Made by a program: the position numbers and the translations under genes
Assembly (NCBI RefSeq): GCF_036323735.1
Contig: NC_086022.1
Span: forward strand, 65,979,202-66,043,201
Length of the DNA: 64,000 nucleotides
From: Rattus norvegicus
Taxonomy: Eukaryota > Chordata > Mammalia > Rodentia > Muridae
Direction: 5' to 3'
Notes under the pieces: generated by a model
What the model saw: the letters and a program-made list of their open reading frames with translations, nothing else
The model's database searches: none
Told to the model about the DNA's origin: nothing
In this document: positions 11,268-23,708 of the stretch, piece by piece
How positions within the stretch are numbered: the first letter of the stretch is position 1
Layout of the letters: each line of letters starts with the position of its first letter

Positions 11268-12747
11268 TTTTTTCCCATCTTTATTAAATTGGGTATTTCT
11301 TATTTACATTTCAAATGTTATTCCCTTTCCCGGTTTCCAGGTCAAAATCCCCCTAATCCCTCCTCTTCCCCTTCTGTATGGGTGTTCCCCTCCCCATCCT
11401 CCCCCCATTACCGCCTTTCCCCCAACAATCCTGTTCACTGGGGCTCCAGCCTTGGCAGCACCAAGGGCTTCTCCTTCCACTGGTGCTCTTACTAGGCTAT
11501 TCATTGCTACCTATAAGGTTAGAGTCCAGGGTCAGTCCATGTATTATAGTCTTTGGGTAGTGGCTTAGTCCCTGGAAGCTCTAGTTGCTTGGCATTGTTG
11601 TTCATATGGGATCTTAAGCCTCTTCAAGCTCTTCCAGTCCTTTCTCTGATTCCTTCAATGGGGGTCCCGTTCTCAGTTCAGTGGTTTGCGGCTGGCATTC
11701 GCCTATGTATTTGCCATATTATGCCTGTGTCTCTCAGGAGAGATCTACATCCAGTTACTGTCAGCCTGGACTTCTTTGCTTCATCCATCTTATCTAGTTT
11801 GGTGGCTATATATGTATGGGCCACATGTGGGGCAGGCTCTGAATGGGCGTTCCTTCAGCCTCTGTTCTAAACTTTGCCTCTCTATCCCCTCATAAGGGTG
11901 TTCTTGTTCCCCTTTTAAAGGAGGAGTGAAGCATCTGCATTTTGGTCATCCTTCTTGAGTTTCATGTGTTCTGTGCATCTTGGATAATTCGAGCATTTGG
12001 GCTAATAGTCACTTATCAATGAGTGCATACCGTGTGTGTTTTTCTGTGATTGGGTTACCTCACTCAGGATGATATTTTCCAGTTCCATCCATTTGCCTAT
12101 GAATTTCACAAAGTCGTTGTTTTTGATAGCTGAGTAGTATTCCATTGTGTAGATGTACCACATTTTCTGTATCCATTCCTCTGTTGAAGGACATCTGCAT
12201 TCTTTCCAGCTTCTGGCTATTATTAATAAGGCTGCTATGAACATAGTGGTGCGTGTATCTTTATTATATGTTGGAGCATCTTTTGGGTATATGCCCAAGA
12301 GAGGTATAGCTGGATCCTCAGGTAGAGCAATGTCTAATTTTCTGAAGAACCTCCAGACTGATTTCCAGAATGGTTGTAACCAGTCTGCAATCCCACCAAC
12401 AATGGAGGAGTGTTCCTCTTTCTCTGCATTCTCGCCAGCATCTGCTGTCATCTAAGTTTTTGATCTTAGCCATTCTCACTGGTGTGAGGTGGAATCTCAG
12501 GGTTGTTTTGATTTGCATTTCCCTTATGACTAAAGATGTTGAACATTTCTTTAGGTGTTTCTCAGCCATTCGGCATTCCTCAGCTGTGAATTTTTTGTTT
12601 AGCTCTGAACTCCATTTTTAATAGGGTTATTTGTCTCCCTGAGGTCTAACTTCGTGAGTTCTTTGTATATTTTGGATATAAGCCCTCTATCAGTTGTAGA
12701 ATTGGTAAGGATCTTTTCTCAATCTGTTGGTTGTCGTTTTGTCTTAC
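11268..12747 (-). mobile_element. Rat-type L1 (LINE-1), 5'-truncated, minus orientation
   Basis: Read on the minus strand, this is the end of ORF2 (12747 to 12002) followed by the rat L1 3' UTR (12001 to about 11280) and a short tail (T-run at 11268-11273 on the plus strand). The 3' UTR shows the G-rich polypurine tract near its end (about 11380-11410, C-rich on the plus strand). The element is truncated at about 12747, where the sequence switches abruptly to a plus-oriented older L1 3' UTR. No flanking duplication was found. Confidence 0.93.
12002..12747 (-). pseudogene. L1 ORF2 C-terminal remnant, frameshifted
   Basis: The last 149 codons (12451-12002) carry characteristic ORF2 C-terminal motifs, including AIPLLGIYPKDAPTYNKDT, CPSTEEWIQKMWYIYTMEYY and SEVTQSQKNTHGMHSL, and end at the normal stop. 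Upstream ORF2 sequence (MAEKHLKKCSTSL, RFHLTPVRMAKIKN) continues in another frame at 12318-12569. An extra base near 12376-12380 explains the frameshift. The endonuclease and reverse transcriptase domains are absent because of 5' truncation, so this copy cannot retrotranspose by itself. Confidence 0.93.
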
Positions 12748-13015
12748 TGAGCCACCAACCAAGCAGCATACACCAGCTGATATGAGGCCCCACACACATA
12801 TACAGCAGAGTTATGCCTGGTCTAGCCTTACTGAGAGAGATCGAGGCACAGGAAGTGAGGAGGCCTGCCAGGGTGGGGTGAGTTTGGGGGTATGAGGACA
12901 CTCTCTTGGACATGGGGTGGGTGGAGAAGAAATGGGATGAGAAACTGTCAGAAAGTGGACCAGGAGTAGGGTAATGATTGGACTGTAAAAAAATAGATTA
13001 AAGATAAAAAAAAAA
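12748..13015 (+). mobile_element. Lx-type L1 3' UTR fragment, plus orientation
   Basis: Starts GAGCCACCAACCAAGCAGCA and continues through CACCAGCTGATATGAGGCCC to TGGGATGAGAAACTGTCAGA and an A-rich tail (about 12985-13017). It is clearly an older L1 3' UTR family than the rat-type L1 it abuts, and it lies in the opposite orientation. Confidence 0.8.
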
Positions 13016-13436
13016 ACTCCTGTTGTCTTTAACAAGTGGATAGATAAGTCTCAGTCTGATTTTTTTCTTAAAGGACCATGATAGGATGTTTTCTGTGGCT
13101 AAACACTTATGTATTAGTGGTCGTTTCTGATTTGTGAATGCGACATTCCTCTGTGACAATAGTGACTAGCTCTCCCCACAGCAAAGCAAAGCAAATGAAG
13201 CAAGCCGTGAAACTTTACAACTTTTGTTAATTCTTTGGATATATTATTTCTATGCCTCAGGTCTACCCTTTTTATATTTTCTTCCTAAACTTAATAGAAG
13301 TTGGTTTTTTTCTGCTTATTATTGACATGGAATAACTTGTTCTAAGCCGGTTCTGAGGTTATTTGCATCAGAGCCACATCTCTGGTGAAACATTAGTTCT
13401 GAAACCTTGTTTGCTTTGCTGTACAACAGGAACAAA

Positions 13437-14112
13437 TTTTTCTTAGTTAATTTATTTATTCACTTTACATCCCGTCACAGCCCCCTTCCTCCTATCCTCC
13501 CAGTTGCATCCTTACAAATCCCATTACCTATTACTCCTCAGAGAAGGAAAAGTCCCCCCCGCCCCCGGTACCCTGGGACATCCAGTTGCAGCAAGACTAG
13601 GCACATGTACTCCCACTGAGATCCAACTAGGTAGTCCAACTAGGAGAAGGGAATCCAATAGCAGGCAACAGAATCAGGGACAGTCCCTGCTTCAATTGTT
13701 AGGGGACCCACATGAAGATCAAGCTGGACAGCTGCTACATATGTGTTGGGGGCCTGGGTTCAGCCCATGCCTGTACTTTGGTTGGTGGTTCAATCTCTGT
13801 GAGCCCTCATGGACCCATGTTAGTTGACTCTGTAGGTTTTCTTGAGATGTGCTTGACCATTCTGGCTCAGTCAATCCTATCTCCCACTCTTCCACAAGAC
13901 TCCCCGATCTCTGCCTGATATTTGCTTGTGGGTCTGTTTCAATCCGTTGCTGAATGAAATTTCTCAGGGGACAGTTATGTTAGGCTCCTGTCTGCAAGCG
14001 TAGAAAAGTATCATTTATAGTGTCAGGGGTTGGCTCTCTCCCATGAGATGGGTCTCAAACTGGGCCAGTTATTGGTTGGCCATTCCCTCAATCCCTGATC
14101 CATCTTTATCAC
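13437..14112 (-). mobile_element. Lx-type L1 3' end, minus orientation
   Basis: On the plus strand it shows reverse-complement Lx 3' UTR landmarks in order: TTTACATCCCGTCACAGCCC, AGACTAGGCACATG, GTTAGGGGACCCACATGAAG, TTGGTTGGTGGTTCA, GTGTCAGGGGTTGGCTCTCT and GGGCCAGTTATTGGTTGGCC. It stops near 14112 (5' truncated). No intact ORF remains. Confidence 0.85.
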
Positions 14113-17100
14113 TTATTTTAAAGAGAGCATCTCATTGAGAATGTAGCACCAGATTCTGATAAAGACAAGGACCGAGAACAAGTGAAGAATAATACAGAGG
14201 TAAGTCTCACTTGCAATCGTCGTTCAGAAAATTAAATTATGGAGAAGACAAGAGATAGATCTCTCTTTAGAGAGTTGAGTCTAAGGTGAGGCTCAGAACC
14301 ACCATGTTGGCCAGTAGCCGGGCAGAAGCCAGTTTGCCTACTTCCCATCTGTAAGTAGTAGAACATGAAATGTCCATTAGGAGCTATGTTGAGGCACAGA
14401 GGTAAAGGGTACTTTAGCAGAGACTTCTGAATTCCCTAGATATAAAATGTTACAGGTACTTATCGAAGGTGTGTAACATTTCTTTTGATTAGGGAAAAAC
14501 CAAGTGTTGAGCTGATGTAATTATTTAGTCCTTGTCTTTTTATGCAATTACTCCCATAGTCTTTCTCTATAAAGCAATTGCTCTTACTTAATGTAAACAC
14601 TCGAATAAAGACCTAGTTGTTGGGGAGGGTAAAACATCAGTAGAGCAATTCTCTCCTTGTTTGTGTAGCCATTGTCAATTCTTAACTGTTCATACACTTG
14701 AAGACTCCAGAGAATCATCACTGTCTGCTGGTAAATGTTAATACTAGCTAGCTTTTGCTACAATTAATTGAAATTTCACACTCCCGAGTTTCCATATCAG
14801 TCAATATTTTTACATTCCGACACCTTTAATCAAGGATTATCTTTCACGAGGGACTGGCAACAGGGCCCTAATTAATTAAGGTGATAATTGCTCCCCTCTC
14901 TCTTGCAGTTTTTGGTTACATAACACCTTCTGCAGGAAATTCACCACCTCAGCACTCGTCTTTAAATGCTCCCACTTACATGAAGACTCCTCGGCTTCCA
15001 TCTCGGCAAGGGCTTTTCAAACTTTTTTAATTAATCGTATTTTTTTAGCAGTAAAGGAGGTCATATTTATTCTCCAGTGAGTTTTCTTTAAACAAATAAA
15101 ATGGCATCTTTCCATTATTGAAGCATCTAAATGAATCCCAGGGCTTGTTTCCATAAAAGAGCGAGACTTTGTCAGACGTCTCCCCTTTGATGTTCACTTG
15201 CTTGGCTTACTTAGTTCCTGTTTTGCAATGCGTGTCCCATGGTCCTTTGCTCTTGGATCTACTTTCTTTTCACCCAAGCCTCAGCCAGTAAGTTGCTGTG
15301 CAGCACTGTGTAAGGTTTGTTAAGTTCTCTGGGCTGGTGTGTACCATTATTTCCATAGGCATGAGATCTAGATTATACTTCATAATTGGCAGCCTTCCTA
15401 TCCTGTCCCATAATAGATATGGCTCCCCTCTTTTGTTTTGGCACTTCTTGGTATCTGGGATACTCATTCAGAAATAATTGATGATTATTCTAAATCCATG
15501 ATGTAGCTTTCCTAAGTCTTCAGAAACCATGAAGTCCTTGTACCATTTATTGGTCAGATTTTCTAAAGCGATATGATCTTATTTGCTTCTTTTAATTAAG
15601 TAATTGTGATTTATTTCCTTCACTTGCAGCAATCCCTTACTTGATTACATTCCTGAATTACTATTTATCTCAAACCCATGTAGTCTCACTTGATATTTCT
15701 AATATAACTGAAATGAGACTGACTATCAACAGGCCAGTCATCTAAAACTCAAATTGCTTTTCTACCCTTACGATGTATAATTTTTCTTGCCACATTAGGT
15801 TTTTAAAATAGTCGTTATGCTTTGGAACAGTTTGAATTCACAAAACCAGTGTGAAAGATATGCAGTATTCTCACGGATTGCGTGTCCCTCTACACCCAAG
15901 GGTTCTTTGCAAAGCAAACATCCTCTAGAGAGTGACAGCATTATCATATGAGCTTATCACTTACATTAGACATCCTTCTTGGTGTTATTAATTATAGATA
16001 CTTGAATAAGAAGTTAATGGTGCACCTAAATTGGGATAATGCAATGCAGTATGCTTCCATTCCTGTGAAAATCTATGTCCCACCTATGTCCTGCCTGACT
16101 GTTGACCATCAGTTCTCTGTTCTTCGGTCTCCAGTTTTACCTTTTCTAGAGTACTATATCAACAGGATCATTTAACATCCTACTTTTCCTAGCAGTAGGC
16201 ATTCACCTTCCTTTCCACTACTTTTCACTATTAGGTAGTCATTTCTTTTTAGATCTGAATAATATTCTCTTGGGTCAGTTGTTTTGTCCCTAGAATGTAA
16301 AACCTCTCACCATATGTAACACTATTATTCTTGTACTAGATTTTCTCTAATCTCTCATTATATTATTAAATTCTATAATATTTTAGTGATAACCAGAGAT
16401 TTCATGTTCTAAATATTTCAATTCTCTCTGTGTTATTATTTTTGTAAGTAAATTACCCTGGTTACAGTGTTTAAAAGGAATATGGCACTGCTACTTGCCA
16501 CTATGGGGATCTTGTTAACTATTTTTCCCACTATTATATTTTGCAGGAGATTTAAAAAAAATAATTCAAACAAAATATTGTTTACCCAGTTATGGTGACT
16601 CTTCTGCTCCCTGGTGTCTAGCTGAGTGAGGTGCCTTTTCCATTTCTCTTTATCACCCGATTTCCCAAGACTTGGCGGTCATGATATAATGCCACAGTTC
16701 AATGAAAAGGCTTCAGTGAAAGTTTCAACTATGAAAGACATATGACCTCTGGATGAAAGGCCACAAGTCTGAATTCAGCTTACCAGTATAGCCATTTCTG
16801 TTCAAAAGCAAGATGAGTCCTGAGGGGTCAGTTAGCATTTCCCTGTACTGTGACCTTTTCTTTCTTCTCAGTCTTCAGTCAGATCGATGCAGCTTGATAT
16901 CTTGATGTAGCCATTATGGCCATTTGACATGGAATTTGCATTTGATAGCTAATGATATCCACTAACTTTTAGCACCTCACTGGGTCCCGTGTTTATCTTA
17001 CTTGAGTTTATATTCAAATCCAGGATACATGCAGCTAAATTCTCACTGATATTGTCTGTTTTCATTAGAAGTAACTTACTGTATAAGGGTAGGAATAATA

Positions 17101-18807
17101 GGTTTCCTCTCCTTTAAAAATTATTTTAATTTTCCTTTTTCTCAGCATTGAATCTAGTATCAATTTCCAATCTTAGCACAAAGATAAACTCAATAAATAT
17201 TACCTAATGGTGATTTTTATGCCTTAGTCTGCCTAAAGTTCCAAGATTCCTCCTACCCCAGTATACGTCTGTTGCTTCTATAGCATTAAGTTAATCATCT
17301 TCTGAAATGATGTGAGACTCTATAAAATTTCCCTTTGGGTAAAAGTATTCCTGTAGGATACATTTTTCCACATTGAAAACCAGCACTCCATTAAGTTTCA
17401 GCAAAAAATTTCCTAGGCTGCCCTTGTAGGTATATGATGGCATCATTTGTTTAAGCCAATCTATTCTGTCCCAAGCAGATGAACTTGCAACAGAGCAACG
17501 CTCCCGTGTATGTGTATTGCACTGGGTGATCACATGTGTCAAAATAGCACACATTTCCGCCAGTACTAGGGATAGATTCATACCATTTCTTTCTTTTCAC
17601 TTGACTGAAAGGTAAAGGAGCAAAGAAAGGCAAACAGCAGTTTTGATCATGAAACTGTGCATTTATGCTGGGTCATGATACAATTGGAGCATCCCTTTGC
17701 TTATCCTTGTATTCATTGATTTAATAAATAATTACTAATTATCTACTTTTTAAATAAAACTGCGTTCATTCCTCAGCTCCCCTAACCTCCACCCTGTCAT
17801 GCATCAACAAAGGAAGAAAAACTAGTAGATTAAGTCCCCACTTCCACAGCTCTCTGTGATGGGGAAGCTTTATGTCTATTCCTATCAGCCATGACCTTCC
17901 ATAGCTACAGAAGGATTGTACTGTCTGAGAGAAGCCTTCAGTATGTGCTAGGAGCTTAGAAACAGAGGATCCAGATAGCTCTCTTTTGATCTAGATATGC
18001 CTCAAGCAGAATAAATTAGTGGTAAATTATACCAATTTAAGCTATACCAATTTTATATGTTTTATTGAAACTTTACCTTTTCCCTCCATCTACATACATT
18101 CAGGAAATCCGTGGACTGCTCATTATGACCCAATCTGAATCCTTTATTTCACAGTTAAATCTATTATGACCGAAGGGCAGTAGTGGGTTTAAAACTCATG
18201 TTCACAGTATTGGAACCCAGCTTGAGGTATAGAATTCGGCATTTAACCCAAACTCAACGTCATCATCAAACTGCCTCTGTGGAAAACGTTGCTCACTGAC
18301 TTTAAATTTTAGACATCAGTTCCTACTAAGAAAACTCTGGTTCTATAAAACCCCCTTCTTCTATTTCCTTGTTTGTATAAACCTTATTATTCTTTTTCTA
18401 ATTACTGTCCCTTTTTCGCTAATGGATTAGGAAGCCATCCTATGATTTAAAAGGGCTATATTTATTGGCAATGCATGACTTAATGATTTCAGAACTTTAA
18501 CAACAGGTAAGAAACTTGGCTGGTCTATCAGTAACTGTATGGGTTGTTATATCACTGATCTCAATGCTACTGATAATCAAACCTGGGTCAATGAGATATT
18601 CTAATCTGATATTCATGTAAATTAATACTAACTAATGTTTTGTGTTTGTTAATGTTTATACAAAAGATAAACAACCTTTTAACACTATAAAATAAAAAAT
18701 ATGAAAATGAGTCAGACATTGTATTGATGCTTGTTTCTGAAAAACATATGAGAACTTCGAAAAGTAGGTGGTAGCATGATGAGTGAACATTTCTGTTTTG
18801 CTGGCTT
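14113..18807. other. AT-rich single-copy DNA, no gene seen
   Basis: No named repeat and no supported exon across about 4.7 kb. The segment at about 14760-15230 has TAATTAATTA motifs and a non-repetitive, moderately GC texture typical of conserved non-coding DNA, but conservation cannot be judged here. Confidence 0.5.
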
Positions 18808-18945
18808 TTTACACAGGGTTTCTCTGTGTAGCTAGGGCTATCCTGGAACTCAATCTGTAGACTAAGCTGCCCTTGAACCCAGAGATTCATCTGCCTCTGC
18901 CTCATTATTGTTGGGATTACAGGTGTGTGTAGTGAGCCTTTAAAG
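18808..18945 (-). mobile_element. B1 SINE, minus orientation
   Basis: The plus strand reads CAGGGTTTCTCTGTGTAGCT, then GGGCTATCCTGGAACTCA, CTGCCTCTGCCTC and TTGGGATTACAGGTGTG, which is the reverse complement of 7SL-derived B1. It is moderately diverged. Confidence 0.93.
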
Positions 18946-20662
18946 GCTGGGCTCACAACCGAAAGGATAAATGAACATTTAAATTAACCTACATCAAATT
19001 CTACTTTTTTTCATTTGCTTTCTCATTTTATAAGGTCACCAGAAGGCTCTGTTCTCATATCTACTGCCAGATTTTCAAAACTTGTCCATGCAGGATCTTT
19101 AGAGCGAGGAAGAGATGAATCAGGAAGCCACATTTTGATGTCATCTCTCCTAATTATGCCAATGGATTTTCCTTCCAAATTACCATTACTTCATCCTGAA
19201 GACCCAATAGCTATAAGTGTAATCAGTTGTGTCAGTTGTACTAAGTCTTTGTGAGATGAAATATCAGGCTTTTGTTATTTTTGTTTTGTTTTTGTTCTGT
19301 TGGTATTTTCTTACCTCCGTTTTTATCAGGAGAAGGAGAGAGGAGACATAATTGGTGGTGAGTTGTGGAGCTGCTGTTGTCTGGAACACTGAATATCTCA
19401 CGGACCTGAGAAATTCAAGGGGAGCTGCCAGAATGCAGTAGCCCAGACCACTGTCTCTCTCACTGGGAATGTGATGTGCTCCTGGAGAATGCTGGGAAGG
19501 CACTTGCAAAGCTATTTTAAGAGGTGTTTGGAACAGTCAGAGGACAGGGGACGATAGGCAAACATGTCAGAAGTCTAGTTTGTAGGTACTGTATTCTCTT
19601 CAGGGGTTACTCAGTGGCAAAATCAAAGAGGATGTCTTGCCAAGGAACAAAGCTGCTTATCTCTACCTGATGGAAATTCCACCCTAAATAGAGTGTGAAA
19701 ATTAAAATTGAAATGTTTCACCGAATGACGGGAAGTCTGCTCTTGTCCGTTTGCTCTGTGTCTTTTTTATATGACTTCTCCCAACGTGGACGCTGGTGCC
19801 ATTAGTGGATACCAGGAATCCACTAGAGAACAGATAAGATTTTATGTTCAGAGAACCCGAATTTGAAGAGGCCAAAAGCTAGTTTGCCTCCAACTCTTTA
19901 AGGATTGTTTCATTCATCTTCCTGTGGGCCCAGAGGGAAAGGGATTTGGACAGGAATGGCCATTTTTCCTTGGCAAGTGATGTGTCCATGACAATGGATC
20001 AGAGGCGAAACACACAAGGCCCGAGTTCTCTGAATTCCTGGTCAGTGAAAACCCAAGGCTTCTAGAAAATTGGGACAGGCTGCTGACAAAGACAAGTAGG
20101 TCTTAGAAGCTCTCGTCAACTCTCCCGTACCTCAAAAATAGCCTAAATCTCAGAGGCAGAGAATGTATCCACATACAAAGAAGATGCCCCATTCACCCAT
20201 ACCCTGAAAAAAAATACCCACCTCTCATATCGGTTTTACCTTCCTTTTTTGATCCCACATTTGAAAGTCTCCCTCCATTATTTATCTATCTATTGTACAG
20301 AAGACAGACACAGGTCTCTGTAAGGGAGAGCTATTCTTACACCAGAAATACTGGTGACTCATTTGCTCTTCAACATGTAGTGCTCAAAAATTATGTGTGT
20401 CTAGATGTGCAGCTAGACATCTAGCATGTACACAGAGTTGATTATAATTCTAATCCTTGTAGTCTGCCATAGGCGATAAGGTAAGAAAACTCCTGAAATT
20501 GCAAAGGATTCAGAGTGATTAATTAAGTTGCTTGTGGTTTAATGAAAGTACTAACAGGTCAGTTGGGGTTCAGTGGATTGAAAGGGAGAAATAAGAACCC
20601 TTCAAAGAATGTAGAGCATGTGGCAAATTAAAACAATAAATGGAACTTGCCAAGTTCTACAG
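18946..20662. other. Single-copy DNA, no gene seen
   Basis: Open frames at 19015-19254 and 19264-19509 lack splice context and homology. A TTTTG-rich stretch at 19273-19300 is the only local simple sequence. Confidence 0.5.
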
Positions 20663-20812
20663 AAAGAGAGAGAGAGAGAGGGAGAGGGAGAGGGAGAGGG
20701 AGAGGGAGAGGGAGAGGGAGAGGGAGAGGGAGAGGGAGAGGGAGAGGGAGAGGGAGAGGGAGAGGGAGAGGGAGAGGGAGAGGGAGAGGGAGAGGGAGAG
20801 GGAGAGGGAGAG
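20663..20812. repeat. (GGGAGA)n hexanucleotide purine tract
   Basis: About 150 bp of pure purine on the plus strand: a short (GA)n lead followed by about 22 near-perfect GGGAGA units. It produces Glu-Gly, Arg-Glu and Ser-Pro dipeptide frames that are not genes. A pure polypurine mirror tract of this length could form H-DNA, and its GGG runs could allow G-quadruplexes. Confidence 0.97.
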
Positions 20813-22662
20813 ATCTTTAAATATAAAATGTAAAGGAAGGTCTTCATGTTAGACTGAATTTGAAGAGTCAGTGAGCCATTCCCTCATTTATCTTATGCGT
20901 TGCCCATGTGCAAAATCTATAACCAATTGAAAGCATTTAATATGAGTCTCATCACTCCCTTATCCTATTTTACTTGAAAGTTGCTGAGTTGAATCATAAG
21001 AAAAGTGCGTGAAACCATTGTGGAGTAGGTTAGACTAGTCAAATGGCATCATCGAGCTCATACCTATCACAGTGTGCTGAGAAAGAGTGGACCCACGTAA
21101 CCATGAAATAACAGTTCTCTATTTGTCTTTAATTCCCCCCTTCACACTCTCTAATGGTCCGAGTTCAGATAGAACAGTAAGACTATCTCATTGTGTATCT
21201 CCAACAAGTCACTGAAGAAAACAGAAAACTACCTCACTGTTTCTGTTTTGCCTTTGTAGGCCCACAGAGGCATTTCACTTCATGAGAATTTCTTATTAAG
21301 TAAAACAAAGTGAGGAAAACACAGTGAACCAAATCACATTGCTCTGATGGATGAATCCTGCATCTCTTCTGCTCTCAAATAGCTACAGAATTGGTAGCAC
21401 ATGTTGGTGATAACAAGTATACCATTTTCTTTTGTGTTGGATCCATTCTCTTTAAATATTCTATTTGTGGACTATGACTTAAATACATCTCCTAAAAGAA
21501 CCATTTACAATAGATTAATCTATCCACCATCTTAGCTTGACTTTGCTTATTTTAAGGGTGGTTATACCAAATTGAGGGAATATGAAATTACTAACATAGG
21601 GTTATCTGTCCCAGCTGGGATGGCTTGATTAAGAGTGAAGTGTATGCAGCTTCCATTCTATCCTGTTTTCATCTAGAAAGTGCACCAAGTCATTGCCAGA
21701 ATTGTCCTGAGCTAACTCCTCTGCAGTAAATCACCTAAGTGAGTTATGGAGAAGTAAACTAGTAGGATCAGTTTAAACTCTTGTCTTTACTAATCTAAAC
21801 TTCAGAAAGGGTAAAATTATATTGGTAACTTCAAAATCTCATGGACCGTGTCTCCTCCTCATTATTTTTGTCCTTGGCAGAAGAGACCTAATTTTTACTG
21901 TTTGATCTCGGAAAAGTAATTCTCCTCCTGGGTGTTCTTAAAAGTTTTGCTATCGTTTATTATTACTGTTATTTATTATCAATATTAATATTAATTATTT
22001 TATTTGGAAATACCTTGAATTAAAATGTTTGTTTGGAAAAGAAGCTTGAAGAAGAAAGTTTCCCTGTCTAGAAGGTGTTTGATGACCATCCTTCATTCAA
22101 TGAAGTAAAACCCACTTGTGTATCTTTATGAAGGTAAAACTGAAGGGGGGGTTACCTATATAATTTCAATTAACTTTTTGACAGTGCAACAAATGTCTCC
22201 TCTCAGCCATAAGAGGATCTCTCTGGAACGCCAAGTCAGTTCGCCTTAGCTCAAGGCCATTCTCTTTTTATTCTTGGTCTACTGTGTTTAGCCAATGGGT
22301 CTCTAGTACGAAGCCAAAAATGCCTTAAAATAGAAGGAGCTCAATTACCTCCTTCTCCATGTCTGCTACACATCCCTTCCCACGTCTGCATGTGATAGAG
22401 GCATAACTCTTAACGTCTTCCTGACTAACCATCCCTTCTGCCTGAAATAGGGCAGTTGATATTTGATATGTGGTGTTAGAAGCTGTGAGAATTTGGCGAG
22501 AAATATTTAAGCAAGGAATCACATAGTTGAGTAGAATTAATGTTTTTCATCATCTTTCCATATTCTAGGGAGAGATCTCTGTAGTCGGGGAAGAGTGCTG
22601 AGAAATGAGATATTACCGTTTCCTGCTAAGACTCTGCAAAATCTGTGCTTCAGCTGTTCTTT
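20813..22662. other. AT-rich single-copy DNA, no gene seen
   Basis: No repeat that I can name and no supported exon. The minus frame at 22325-22522 has no evidence beyond being open. Confidence 0.5.
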
Positions 22663-22717
22663 TTTATTAATGTGAGATATGACTCGTTTTATTTTATAGT
22701 CATATCTTGTTAATAAA
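22663..22717. repeat. Imperfect inverted repeat (hairpin), 20-22-bp arms
   Basis: The left arm (22663-22684) is TTTATTAA-TGTG-AGATATGACT. The right arm (22698-22717) is the reverse complement of TTTATTAA-CA-AGATATGACT. The loop is 13 bases. Eighteen arm positions pair, interrupted by a small internal bulge. It is shorter than a typical miRNA precursor. Confidence 0.85.
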
Positions 22718-22879
22718 ATGAATCAGCATCTTCCAAATAAATATTGATGCAATGATATTAATTGAAAGTAATTATATCCTACTTAGCAAGCTTTATTTCA
22801 TTACAGTCCAGGGCTCAAGTCCAGAGAATGGTGCCATCTATTTTCATGCTAGGTCTGAGCATGTCAATTAAGAGAGTCA

Positions 22880-22996
22880 AAAAACTTCCTAGAGACATGT
22901 CAGTGGGCCAACCTTATCTAGATAGTCCCCATTGAGACTCTCTTCATAGGTAAGTCTAAGCTATGTCAAGTTGGCAATTTGAACTAACCATCACAT
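22880..22996 (+). mobile_element. Rodent dispersed repeat fragment, family uncertain
   Basis: Ends with TATGTCAAGTTGGCAATTTGAACTAACCATCACA, recalled as the end of a common rodent interspersed repeat (consensus close to 'gtgtcaagttgacaataaaaactaaccatcac'). It is preceded by a matching CCCCATTGAGACTCTCTTCATAGGT segment. I cannot name the family with certainty. Confidence 0.5.
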
Positions 22997-23213
22997 AAGG
23001 TGATTCATGATCAGAATCATGGCATTTTGGAACTGGTTCATAAGCACTTTGATGCTATACACATGGAGTGTCCTGGGATTGCAACCACTGTTCGCAGTGA
23101 CTTAGATTGAGGTGAAGCCTCTTAATGCATCCATCTAATTTATTTGGCTATGTTAGTTATTACAAGGATGTAATTTTCTTACACACTTAAAATTATGTGC
23201 TGGTTGGATTTCT

Positions 23214-23321
23214 TTTTTTCTTTTTCTTTTTCTTTTTCTTTTTTTTCAGAGCTGGGGACCAAACCCAGGGCCTTGCATTTGCTAGGCAAGCACTCTACCA
23301 CTGAGCTAAATCCCCAACCCC
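23214..23321 (-). mobile_element. ID SINE, minus orientation
   Basis: The plus strand carries a (TTTTTC)n/T-rich tail (23214-23246), then the ID body in reverse complement from GAGCTGGGGACCAAACCC to TAAATCCCCAACCCC. A target-site duplication TGGATTTCT lies at 23205-23213 and 23322-23330. A few differences from the element at 1169 show that it is a separate copy. Confidence 0.93.
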
Positions 23322-23681
23322 TGGATTTCTTATAGCTGAGAAAATTCCTAGTTTGGGACTGGACATCTAGGGTACTGGGAAGATAAGTTAGCTAGGATTC
23401 CCCCACGTAGAATAAAATCTGTGCAGCATAGATGACTATTTTTTCTGTATTTCTTTTTTCTAACCTGGGGATATTGGTTGAAGTTATTACTAAATTATCA
23501 AGGGAATATCTTTAAAACTAAAAAATATGTTCTTTTTTAATACATCTAAGAGATCTAGGATAAAATTTTATGTCTTAGGTTGAGAAGGAGATACACTGAA
23601 ATACATTGTAAGGGAAGTGGTGGGCACATGTAATAAGAACAATCATGTGACATTGACATACTTTTCTATTCTGGGTGTAAA

Positions 23682-23708
23682 TGTGTGTGTGTGTGTGTGC
23701 GCGTGTGT
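23682..23708. repeat. (TG)n microsatellite with GCGC interruption
   Basis: Short TG run interrupted by GCGCG near 23700. Alternating purine-pyrimidine throughout. Confidence 0.9.

Noticed and set aside
12002..12451. 149-residue protein gene on the minus strand
   Set aside because: It is the C-terminus of L1 ORF2 in a 5'-truncated, frameshifted element.
16195..16300. Additional antisense L1 fragment
   Set aside because: Resemblance to the reverse-complement end of L1 ORF2 is limited to a few short words and could be chance in AT-rich DNA.
20602..20852. Ser-Pro, Glu-Gly and Arg-Glu repeat proteins
   Set aside because: All are six-frame readings of the (GGGAGA)n microsatellite.
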